NCBI RefSeq assembly: GCF_013373865.1
Contig: NC_050474.1
Location: 14,137,045 to 14,201,044, forward strand
Direction of reading: 5' to 3'
DNA length: 64,000 nt
DNA from: Monomorium pharaonis
Taxonomy: Eukaryota > Arthropoda > Insecta > Hymenoptera > Formicidae
The notes below the pieces were generated by a model. It made no database searches, was not told the origin of the DNA, and worked only from the letters and a program-made list of their open reading frames with translations. Below, one piece after another: positions 55,084 through 64,000 of the stretch. Numbering within the stretch: the stretch's first letter is position 1; every line of letters starts with the position of its first letter. Position numbers and translations under genes: made by a program.

Positions 55084-55246
55084 GCGAAGCTTACGTAAAA
55101 TTGAATCAATTACAAGAGGGCAAAAAACATTTTAAACGATCAACAGAATTAACCAAAAATGAATTGCCCAATATCGATCTCGCGAGACTCTATCTTTTAG
55201 ATGATATGATTCCAGAGGCTAAAAACGCCTATACGGTGGCTTTGAA
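55084..55246 (+). CDS. BBS4: BBS4, internal exon (TPR)
   Basis: Encodes EAYVKLNQLQEGKKHFKRST and ELPNIDLARLYLLDDMIPEA, then KNAYTVAL, two more tetratricopeptide helices. The acceptor is TTTTTTTCAG and the donor GTAAGTATCC at 55247. It enters two bases into a codon and leaves with two bases of the next. Frame, repeat spacing and order all fit BBS4, whose TPR superhelix forms part of the BBSome body. Confidence 0.9.
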
Positions 55247-55456
55247 GTAAGTATCCAGAAAACCAAATCTTTGAAAGCAGCTCAAAAATCTGGTATTAAC
55301 CATTGTTAGCAAAAAGCTACAAATTGCACGCAAAATAGTATCAAAATGTCAACAAAAATATAATAAATTTATTGGATATCAATCACATAACTTTGTGACT
55401 TTTCACTTTTCTCTCACTTTTTACTATATCTATTCTGCATAAACATTTATAAACTA

Positions 55457-57250
55457 CAGGACAAAATTAGAGGAACAAAAGTTTGAAGTAGCGCCATGTT
55501 CGTAAAAGTTGAGCAAAAAATCTGAATTTTTTATATAATACAGCCCAAAGTGTTGACTTGACCCCTGCAAAATCTCTCCGCTGTGGGTCCAATAGTTTCG
55601 GAGTTATACCCCTCGAAGCAACTTCCGGTCAAAAATGAAAGTTGCAAGGTTGTAACTTGGAAAGTACAGGATAATCTGATGCAAAAAATGAACCAGAAAA
55701 ATTCGGAAATGGGCTAAGCCGGATCTGTAAATGTCGCTCAGAGTGTCCCTGGTGCGCCCTAATACCCCATTCCTTTTCAACCCTGATTTGCAACCCCTTA
55801 GGACTGACAGTGGTGACAGCGCTTTGCGTCGCGTCCGTCCAACCGAGGACAACTCTCTAGCGCGGCTCAGCTTTAAAACCGTTACATATCGAAGGTCTCA
55901 CCTTTCTATGACCTTTATCACCCCGCGAGGTTGAGTTGGACAACCACCTCTAACACTAATCAGCACTCGCAGGTGCCTCCATGCGTCCGAAAAATTTGGA
56001 AATGTGCTAAGCCAGTTCTATAAGTGTCGCTCAGAGTGTCCCTGGTGCGCCCTGATATCCCTATCCTTTTTCAACCCTTATTTGCAACCCCTTAAGATTG
56101 ACAGCGTTTTGCGTCGCGTCCGTCTAACCGAGGACAATTCTTTAGCACCGCTTGGCTTTAAAACCGTTAAATGTCGGAGGTCTCACTTTTCTGTGACCCT
56201 TACCATCTCGCGAGGATGGGTTGGGCAACCACCCCTAACAATAATAAGCAAAACAAAGAAATTGTTGATTGAATTTGTTTTGCTTTAACAATGTTTTGTT
56301 GTTCTACAAGCAACATAAAAAACAAAAAATATGGAGAGAATGTGAAAGATTACATGGAAAAGTAATGCGTTTTTTATGGGAAACAAAAAGAGCGCAGGAA
56401 CAAACAGAACGCAGACGAAGAGTCAGCTGGAAGAGGCATGAAAGCAAAGAAAGATGCATATAAAGAAAATCTAGGAAGAGAAGGAAACCTAACACAAAAA
56501 GAGGGGATGAAAAGAAAATGGCTGGGAAAACAAGGATTTTTTTTATCTCGAATGCAAGTTGTGCCTTGAAGCGATCACCTGTAGCCTAGCGCAACCGCGA
56601 CACGCTGTCCGATTGAAGAAGTAGCAGGTAGAGATTAAAAGGGGTGAATTTCGTGCGTGGTTAGAAAGGAGTGCCAGAGATCTCTACAGGTGCGATTCAG
56701 CCCATTTCCGAATTTTCCGGACGCATGAAAACACCTGCGAGTGCTAATTAGTGTAGTTGTCTAACCCACCCTCGCGGGATGGTAAGAGTCATAGAAAGGT
56801 AAGACCTTCGACATTTAACGGTTTTAAAGCCAAGCGGTACTAGAGAATTGTTCTCGATTGGACGGACGTGACGCAAAACGCTGTCACCACTGTTAGTCCT
56901 AAGGAGTTGCAAATAAGGGTTGAAAAAAAAGGGGGTATCAGGGCGCACCAAGGACGCTTTGAGCAACACCTACAGAACCGGCTTAGCCCATTTCCGAATT
57001 TTTCTGGTTCGTTTTTCGCATCAGATTATTCTGTACTTTCCAAGTTACAATCTTGCAACTTTTGTTTTTGACCGGGAGTTGCTTCGAGAGACATAACTCC
57101 GAAACTGCTGGAACTACAGCGGGGAGACTTTTTAGGGGTCAAGTCAACACTTTGGGCTATATCATATAAAAAATTCAGATTTTTTGCTCAACTTTTACAA
57201 ACAACTATTGTGGCGATACTTCAAACTTTTGTTCCTTTAATTTTGTCCTG
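55457..57250. mobile_element. Tc1-like foldback element in a BBS4 intron
   Basis: The ends CAGGACAAAATTAGAGGAAC and, inverted, CAGGACAAAATTAAAGGAAC are flanked by TA (55455-55456 and 57251-57252). The arms are about 300 bp. The interior holds repeated blocks (GAGTGTCCCTGGTGCGCCCT at 55740 and 56033, and inverted at 56940), so a sub-module of about 290 bp is present twice on the left and once inverted on the right (56690-57000). No transposase was seen. Confidence 0.88.
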
Positions 57251-57479
57251 TAGTTTATATTATTCACGCAATTACATGTAAACATATAAGTGAAAAGTAT
57301 AAATTACTAAATATGATTAGTATACAAATATTAAAGAAAATTATTAATATTAATACTCGTGGTAATTCTACGCACGTCATCACCTTAAAAATACGTGACA
57401 CCTTGTAATACTTTTCTCGTGAACTTTTTCGGTAGTAAGCTTTATAATAACGTAAAAATTCACGTAAAAAATGTTGGGA

Positions 57480-58165
<686 letters not shown>

Positions 58166-58218
58166 TTATTAATGCAAAAAGACATAAAATTAATTTTGAT
58201 CTTTTTCTTCACGCACAG

Positions 58219-58372
58219 TGGAAATTCCCGGAACATCGACGCAGCAACAGAATTAGGTCTTTTATATCTTAGAATTGGAGATATGCAACGAGCATTTCAG
58301 GAATTTGGAGTAGCTTTGGCTCATTCGCCTAATTGCGTGCAGGCAATTTTACCTATGGCTTATGTAATGCAA
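58219..58372 (+). CDS. BBS4: BBS4, internal exon (TPR)
   Basis: Completes the split codon and encodes NSRNIDAATELGLLYLRIGD and MQRAFQEFGVALAHSPNCVQ, then AILPMAYVMQ, a full tetratricopeptide unit with the conserved G-L-L-Y-L and AF-x-x-x-G-x-A-L pattern of BBS4. The acceptor is CTTCACGCACAG and the donor GTACGT at 58373, in phase 0. The remaining TPRs expected in BBS4 would follow but lie beyond 64000. Confidence 0.92.
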
Positions 58373-58479
58373 GTACGTATTTATCGAGAAACATGATAGT
58401 ATATCGAGCTAATTGAACTTAATTTGTTGAATTGTCCATAATTACAATGTTACATCCAGCCTTATAAAATTTAACTCTA

Positions 58480-58700
58480 TTTTGTTCGGTTATTAAGAGA
58501 CAACCAAACTAGCAATTTATATGAAACTCCTTTATTGCAACGTTTCGGTCATGGGTTTTGGCCCTTATCAAGCAAGATCTAAAATATTAGTTTTGAGGAA
58601 TTCATTAACGTTGAAAAGAATTAAGGCATTGAAAGCCGTGTAAACGGTGATATGATAACAACTTTTTTGTAGATTACATACGTTAACGCTTGGTGATAGT
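58480..58700 (-). repeat. Penelope-like element terminal region
   Basis: Read on the minus strand it has TTGATAAGGGCC, ACCCATGACCGAAACGTTGC and AATAAAGGAGTTTCAT, the pattern of Penelope pseudo-LTRs, where a hammerhead ribozyme core (CUGANGA ... GAAAC) usually sits. The core here is degenerate, TTGATAA instead of CTGATGA. Confidence 0.55.
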
Positions 58701-59199
58701 AGCTAGATCCGATATAAAATTATGCCAGAAATGTCATGTGTCCAAAAAAAAACTAATAATGAGAGGAAAAAGAATTAACATACAAGAGTTAAAAATAACA
58801 CAGGCACAAAAAAAATGGTTGGTCCGGCGGACTAGACTAGTCAATCCTTATGTATTTCGACCTGCTAAATTCGAATCCGAGGTCAGAATTGCAAAGTTAG
58901 CTTGCATTTTCTAACCTCAAAAAAAAAAAAAATTTTTTTTATGTTGGTCCGGCGGACCAGACTGGTCAATCTTTATGTATTTTGACCCGCTGAATCCGAA
59001 TCCAATGTCAGAATTGCAAAGTTAGCTCGCATTTCCTAACCTCAAAAAAAATTTTTTTCTTAAATGTTGGTCCGGCGGACCAGACTTTTTTTGTTTTACG
59101 AGGTGGGAATACATTTACGCATACTTTCACCGCTGATGTCTCACGGGCGAGGGTTATGTGGGACTCACGGTTTTGTGAGTGGGAGGCTTTTTCTCACTC

Positions 59200-60219
59200 A
59201 CGTGCAATACCCGTACTACCCACTAAATCCACCTCAGATGGCCGAGACAACGCAAAATGGAAGGCCCTCCAGGATGGCTATCCAGCATAACTGTCAGAGG
59301 GCCCCCCCGCGCTGGTGCGCCCTGTTGGCGACGCGCTTCGCACCGAGGGAGCGGAGCGGGTGTCTCCACTTAGAGGACCCCGCCTCCCCCCCGGTCCGTG
59401 TTGATCGGACTCTAGTGGCCCTTGTTTGGAGCGGGGGAGACTCGTTGTTGTTTGTCTCCCCCGCCGCCACTACACTTCCTCCCCAAAATGATGGCGAGAG
59501 GGAAGAGGGAGGATGTTGATAATTCCCCCGGAGGGTTTTACCTCTCTCGTCGGGAGGACGGGGCCCCGTGCAACCACCGTCCCCGCGACGGCCCGCGTTG
59601 CCTAACCCCTGGGGACCGGGCCCTCAGCGGGCGTGTTTCCGAGGCCCGGAAGGAGGGTCGCTTTTATTCTGACGACCCCGATCGTCCCTCTAGGCCAGTC
59701 TCCTCGCTCTCATTCACGTCGCGCGCAGATCACGCGCCCACGTCTCCCCCGCTATCCGGAGGACATCCTCGGCTCCTTCCCGCCGCCCACCTCCGGCCCG
59801 TGCGTGGCTGTGGCCCGGTTGTGGTCTTTGTCGCCCCGGCTCGATGGACGGCCGCGACACCGGCGGGGAGCTTTCTCCTCTCCTGATCCTTTCGGCCTGC
59901 TCCTTCCGTGACATGACGATCTCGCAGAAGGAGAAGGCCACCTCCCATGCCGTCTCGTCCCTCAGCATGGCTCGAATAAGCGTGCTGAGGGACAACTCCT
60001 CGCCGGGCAGTAACTTTGCCAGTAGAGCACCGCACCTCCCACGCTCCAGAGCTCACGCTCCCACGCCGGACATGTGGAGCGCGGTGCCCCCTTTTCCCCC
60101 AGATCTTCTACGCAGTGGTGGCAGCAGGTCGTGCATTCCTTCCGAATTCGACACAGGAACTCCCCAAAGCAACCGTGCCCGGTGAGAACCTGCACCATCC
60201 GGAAGGACACCCTTCCCAC
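59200..60219 (-). pseudogene. R1-like LINE, C-terminal end, within the palindrome
   Basis: The minus-strand frame from 60219 has FRMVQVLTGHGCFGEFLCRI, then CHHC and CPAW, the Cys/His motif after the reverse transcriptase in R1-group LINEs. After a frame change, 59714-59995 has SLSTLIRAMLRDETAWEVAF and CEIVMSRKEQAERIRRGE, the usual C-terminal helix. GC-rich 3' untranslated sequence follows. It is related to the end of the plus-strand LINE at 36.3 kb. The 5' portion is absent. Confidence 0.75.
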
Positions 60220-60429
60220 CAGACTAGTCTATTCTTATGTATTTTGACCCGCTGAATCCAAATCCAAGGTCAGAATTGCTGAATTGGCTTATTTTTTCCT
60301 AACCTCAAAAAACACTTTGTAAAAGCAGTTTGGATCACAAATGTATAATAATCCGGAGCGTGCAGGCATACGTAACCACATTACCCGGGGAAAATTTAAT
60401 ACGTATGATAAGTTTGAGCTTCTGTGAAT

Positions 60430-60830
60430 GAAGAGCGTAGAAAATTCACTCCCTTTCTCTATTATATCTAACTCTTTTATTCTCGAAGATTCTGTGCAAT
60501 GGTTTTCTTTTAAGTTTTTTTCCTGTCACAGAGACGTCACGTTTGAGCGTCCAGCAGAAATCAGCCATCATATTCACATCCCACTTGCCTTGATATCGAT
60601 ACTCCATCTCTTTAATGTTCTGATAAAACCTTTCTCCCTGTTCTTGACTATAATTATCTAGATTTTCTGGGAAGTAGTCGATATGAGAATCTAAGAAATG
60701 CAACTTAAGATTCATTAGGCAACTTAGTTTTTTATAGTTCTCCATCATTTCCGCTACCCTTTCTCTGTAATCTTGACTTTTGTGGTTTCCTAGAAAATTT
60801 TCCCCGGGTAATGTGGTTACGCAAGCCTAC
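60430..60830 (-). pseudogene. C-terminal fragment of a dispersed arthropod repeat protein
   Basis: The minus-strand ORF 60446-60748, readable upstream to about 60815, has NFLGNHKSQDYRERVAEMME, LKLHFLDSHIDYFPENLDNY, EQGERFYQNIKEMEYRYQGK and WDVNMMADFCWTLKRD. This signature is scattered through many arthropod genomes and looks transposon-associated; I cannot name the superfamily. It is intact over 120 residues and sits at the centre of the palindromic composite. Confidence 0.6.
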
Positions 60831-61639
60831 ACATTCCGGATTATACATTTGTGATCCAAACTGCTTTTACAAAGTATTTTTTGATGTTAGGAAGAAATGA
60901 GCCAATTCAGCAATTCTGACCTTGAATTTGGATTCAGCGGGTCAAAATACATAAAAATAGACTATTCTGGTCCGCCGGACCAACATTAAAAACTTTTTTT
61001 TTTTTTAGGTTAAAGTAAAATGTGCCAATTTAGAAATTCTGACCTTGGATTTGGATTCAGCGGGTCAAAATATATAAAAATAGATTAGTCTGGTCTGCCA
61101 GACTAACATTAAAAAAAAAATTTTTTTTGAGGTTAGGAAATGCGAGCTAACTTTGCAATACTGACTTTGGATTCGGGTTCAGCGGGTCAATATACATAAG
61201 GATAGACTAGTCTGGTCCACCGGACTATCATTAAAAAAGAAATTTTTTGAGGTTAGGAAATGCGAGCTAACTTTGCAATTCTGACCTTGGATTCAGATTC
61301 AGCGGGTTGAAATAAGGATTGACTAGTCTAGTGCGTCGGACCAACCACTTTTTTTTTGTGTGCCTGTGTAATTAATGCTCAAGAGCAGCGAAAAACTTAC
61401 ATGCCTGGATGTTAAAATATAATTGTGTGTAACGTTTATGATCATCTCGAAAAACGACGGTAAACGTACACAACGATAACTTCGCACAGAAAGTGAATAG
61501 AATAATGGCACAATAAAAATTAAAAATTTAACAGTCAATCGCGTCTGTATAGCACGAAACTAGTACAGTAACTAGCGTGTATTCAGTGTCAGCGGAAAGT
61601 TAGATAGATAATGTTTTGAAAATTAGCGAGAAAAACAAA

Positions 61640-62080
61640 GGCAAAGTTTTATGATTAGATTTATGACTCTGTCTTATATACAATTTAGGTTTTCCGTGTC
61701 TTTTTTCAATAGTGTGATAGTGTTGTCGAATTTTTTTTGTAAAACATTTCCGGTACTTCTCTTTTCTTTGTATGTTTCTCTTTGTGAAGGATCGTGGGAG
61801 AATCCCAATTAAAATTATGTACATGGGATAGGCGTTGTTTGCTCACAACCGAATGGTTGTTTTCGTTCTTTTTATGTTCATTAATGCGAGTTTCAAGATG
61901 TCTCTTTGTCTATTTAATATAAGAGACATCACAATTAATGCAATTAAGTTTGTTGTATACAAGTTCGGTTTTTTTTAAATTAGTTAAGTTGTCTTTGCCT
62001 CTCTTAATAATTATGTCAAGTTTTTTCGGTATTGTGTATATAGTACATCTAATCTGTTTTTATTTAGTGTAAGCCGAACA
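61640..62080 (-). pseudogene. Penelope-like element, GIY-YIG endonuclease fragment
   Basis: The minus strand, in shifting frames, gives LVYNKLNCINCDVSYI, QTKRHLETRINEHKKN, NHSVVSKQRLSHVHNFNWDS and a Lys-rich tail with KRKVPEMFYKKN. This is the GIY-YIG nuclease module that ends Penelope proteins: a CxxC linker, YI where GIY-YIG has its second motif, and the catalytic Arg of TKRHLETRI. A stop replaces the glycine before QTKR. The matching terminal region is at 58480-58700 on the same strand. Confidence 0.7.
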
Positions 62081-62509
62081 TTTTCACTAACGCCCTTTAT
62101 GTAGGGGACCGTGACATGCATACGGGGATCGAAAGATTTCTGTGTCCTATTAGAGTTTCGACCAAGTGCTATCTTTGTTCGGAATGAGGAGTGGTCGTAA
62201 AAACTTAAATAAATGATGAAGTTTTACGTAAAATTAACAAAAGTATTTATTCTAATGACAAAAAAAAATTTTTTAAATATAAATAAGCGCTGAAGTCGTG
62301 ATTTGACAATTTTGTAATAACAGTGGTATAATCGAATTTAAAGCGCATAGTGAGCATGTATATATTTGTACAGATATTATATAAGTATATGGTAGGCGGA
62401 GAAAGAGAAACAAAAAGATTGTTTTATTTTAATTCTATAGTTATAACGGTAAACGCGAAACAAGAAAATTCCGAAAGGTTTACTAAATGGTTACGTGAGG
62501 ATGCTTGAA

Positions 62510-62760
62510 GTCGTAAGAAGATAAGGGATCACACGCGGTATCCTCAAGGTCGTGAGAGGGTAAAGGGTGGATGTTGAGAATCGCATGCGGGATCCTCGAG
62601 ATCGAAAAAAAATGAAGAATGTTGAGAATCGCATACGGGATCCTCGAGATTGAAAGAAGATGAAGAATGTTGAGAATTGCACACAGAATCCTCGAGGTTT
62701 GGTACAGGTGAGCAGAATTTGCGAAAATCACACTCGGAATTCATGAGGTTCGGAGAAAGA
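62510..62760. repeat. Minisatellite, ~50-bp unit x4
   Basis: GAATGTTGAGAATCGCATACGG followed by GATCCTCGAGATTGAAAGAAGATG-type sequence repeats at about 62570, 62618 and 62668, with degenerate ends either side. It accounts for the repetitive chance ORFs here. Confidence 0.85.
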
Positions 62761-63202
62761 AGGGGGGCGAAAAACTCTAAGAGAGAATTATTTATAAATA
62801 ACAGGAGCGTGTCTTAAAGAATTAAAATGGAAGGGAGTGAGATGTGATCGTGGGACTTACTCATAGGAGCGGCTCTTAAAGACTAAAAACCGGAAAGGAG
62901 TAGATGAGTAACGTGAAAACAAAAGAAAGGAATTGTGATTGTGGGACTTACTCATTATTGGTTCTCGAACAAATCTGTCAGAACTGAATAGATTTCTTGA
63001 CCGGATGGAACGGCACTTAGGTTTATTCGCGCACTGATTCTACATGATTATATTCTATGACAACTATTGCTATAACAACCTTTTACTAACTTCATATTAC
63101 TTTCCTACTGTTATTTCCATCACTGCTGTTTTATTTTCTTTAACTAATTAACTGGGTAACTAACTGCTAACTGATAGTGTTTTGGATGACTCTCACTGAT
63201 TT

Positions 63203-63204
<2 letters not shown>
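62761..63204. other. Intronic, no gene recognised
   Basis: Contains a repeated phrase GTGGGACTTACTCAT (62850 and 62942) with TTAAAGA nearby, a diverged duplicate of about 90 bp. Nothing else. Confidence 0.5.

Positions 63205-63265
<61 letters not shown>
63205..63265. repeat. (CT)n microsatellite
   Basis: About 30 CT dinucleotides without interruption. Confidence 0.95.
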
Positions 63266-63268
<3 letters not shown>

Positions 63269-64000
63269 ACTAATTACTTTATGGTTCTCTTCAAGATTTG
63301 GTATTATATATACAGAGTCTTACAGAGGAAAAATCCAGATGCAGGTGGTTCAAGTATTTTAATTGGTAGGATTTTTTTTTTCGTTCATTAAGAACAAGTT
63401 TGTTCAAAGGCAATTGAGCGTTTCTCGATCCTGTGCATTGTATTCTACAGACATATCAACATTTGTTGGTATAGTTGTGTCGTCAGTTTTACCAGTGTTA
63501 TACTTTTTATATCGCATCAAATAAAATTCTCTTATATTAATCTCAGGAGGGCGGCAAGTAATCAATTTATCCTGCTGACATCTTCGCGCAGAGAACAGAG
63601 TAATTATGATTTTGCAGAAGATGAGTTCTCCAAACAGAGCAAGACATCTGCACGGCATTAAGTGCCGGAATTGAATCAAGTAACAATTAACGAGATTTCA
63701 TTCTTCGCTTTAAATTGTTAAAATTAAAGCGGCGTTTTGCCAGATTTTGTTTTTAAACACTCACGTGATCTATTTAAATTATTATTCAAATAATTTATTT
63801 CAATTTATTCTTTTGTCTAAGCATTTATTATTTTATATTTATATATTTCTTTTGATAGAAAAGGAAAAACTTCTAAAACACTATGATTAATTTGTCTTGT
63901 AATAATATTTAAATTTAAAAATTACTTTATTTTGGCAATATGGAACAGTGTTATGTAATAAGTTTTCGTAACATTATATTTTACACAAATGTGCAGTATA
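63266..64000. other. Intronic, no gene recognised
   Basis: One 91-residue minus-strand ORF (63404-63679) without recognisable domain. The rest is AT-rich. Confidence 0.5.

Larger units (their letters stand above)
58786..61373. mobile_element. 2.6-kb palindromic composite with ~125-bp tandem units
   Basis: CACAGGCACAAAAAAAATGGTTGG at 58780-58805 returns inverted at 61345-61373. The arms hold units of about 120-125 bp beginning TTGGTCCGGCGGACCAGACT and ending CCTAACCTCAAAAAA: about three forward at 58815-59095, one forward at 60211-60315 and four inverted at 60880-61350. An inner pair (60315-60400 and 60780-60870) is also inverted. Inside are two captured coding fragments, a LINE 3' part and an insect repeat protein. 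Confidence 0.85.
58373..64000 (+). other. BBS4: BBS4 intron, open at the window end
   Basis: Starts GTACGTATTT. No sequence resembling the next BBS4 tetratricopeptide was found up to 64000. It contains Penelope pieces, a palindromic composite element, a minisatellite and a CT microsatellite. Confidence 0.65.

Noticed and set aside
59422..59911. Plus-strand ORFs of 92-154 residues in the GC-rich segment
   Set aside because: The opposite strand carries a recognisable LINE C-terminus, so these are its shadows.
62483..62744. ORFs with repeated SRGSRMRFSTFFIFF
   Set aside because: Produced by the ~50-bp minisatellite at 62510-62760, read in three frames.
63404..63679. 91-residue ORF as a BBS4 downstream exon
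   Set aside because: It is on the wrong strand and shows no tetratricopeptide pattern.

Overview
This is eukaryotic, almost certainly insect, genomic DNA. It is AT-rich, has short GT-AG introns and is packed with transposable elements. The protein families resemble those of hymenopteran genomes, and an ant is my best guess; that is an inference and no sequence names the species. Only one host gene can be supported: BBS4, the TPR protein of the ciliary BBSome, on the + strand. Four consecutive internal exons are visible (32297-32409, 54566-54660, 55084-55246, 58219-58372). They join in phase, one intron has a GC donor, and the first visible intron is about 22 kb of nested mobile DNA. Earlier and later exons were not found and should lie outside the window.

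Layout. 0-5 kb: a Ty3/Gypsy remnant (LTR, polypurine tract, integrase) carrying a palindromic MITE, then a hAT-type MITE with a Helitron inserted in it. 6.1-9.3 kb: a hAT element with perfect 8-bp target duplications and a broken transposase. 9.4-15.1 kb: a Penelope-like retroelement split by a 3.9-kb TTAA-flanked palindromic element. 15.9-29.3 kb: a decayed Polinton/adintovirus-like element with capsid proteins, adenain-type protease, parvovirus-like PLA2 domain, packaging ATPase, integrase and protein-primed DNA polymerase B; a hAT-type MITE sits in the polymerase. 33.5-36.4 kb: an R1-like LINE. 38.7-43.1 kb: a Transib element with RSS-heptamer-like ends, 5-bp target duplications and a nested MITE. 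44.4-46.3 kb: an errantivirus-type envelope remnant. 46.6-64 kb: large palindromic (foldback) elements, among them two Tc1-like ones, interleaved with the BBS4 exons.

The strongest signal without an obvious name is a set of foldback loci at about 11.2-13.5, 36.9-37.8, 43.8-44.2, 45.5-45.9, 54.8-54.96 and 57.5-58.2 kb. They carry 15-bp tandem repeats that fit one loose framework (G-N-N-CAC then A/T-rich), facing each other in inverted orientation. At most of these loci the arrays surround a shared core with a CA or CG microsatellite. All coding parts of the mobile elements look broken. Boundaries are exact where a target duplication is quoted and approximate elsewhere.
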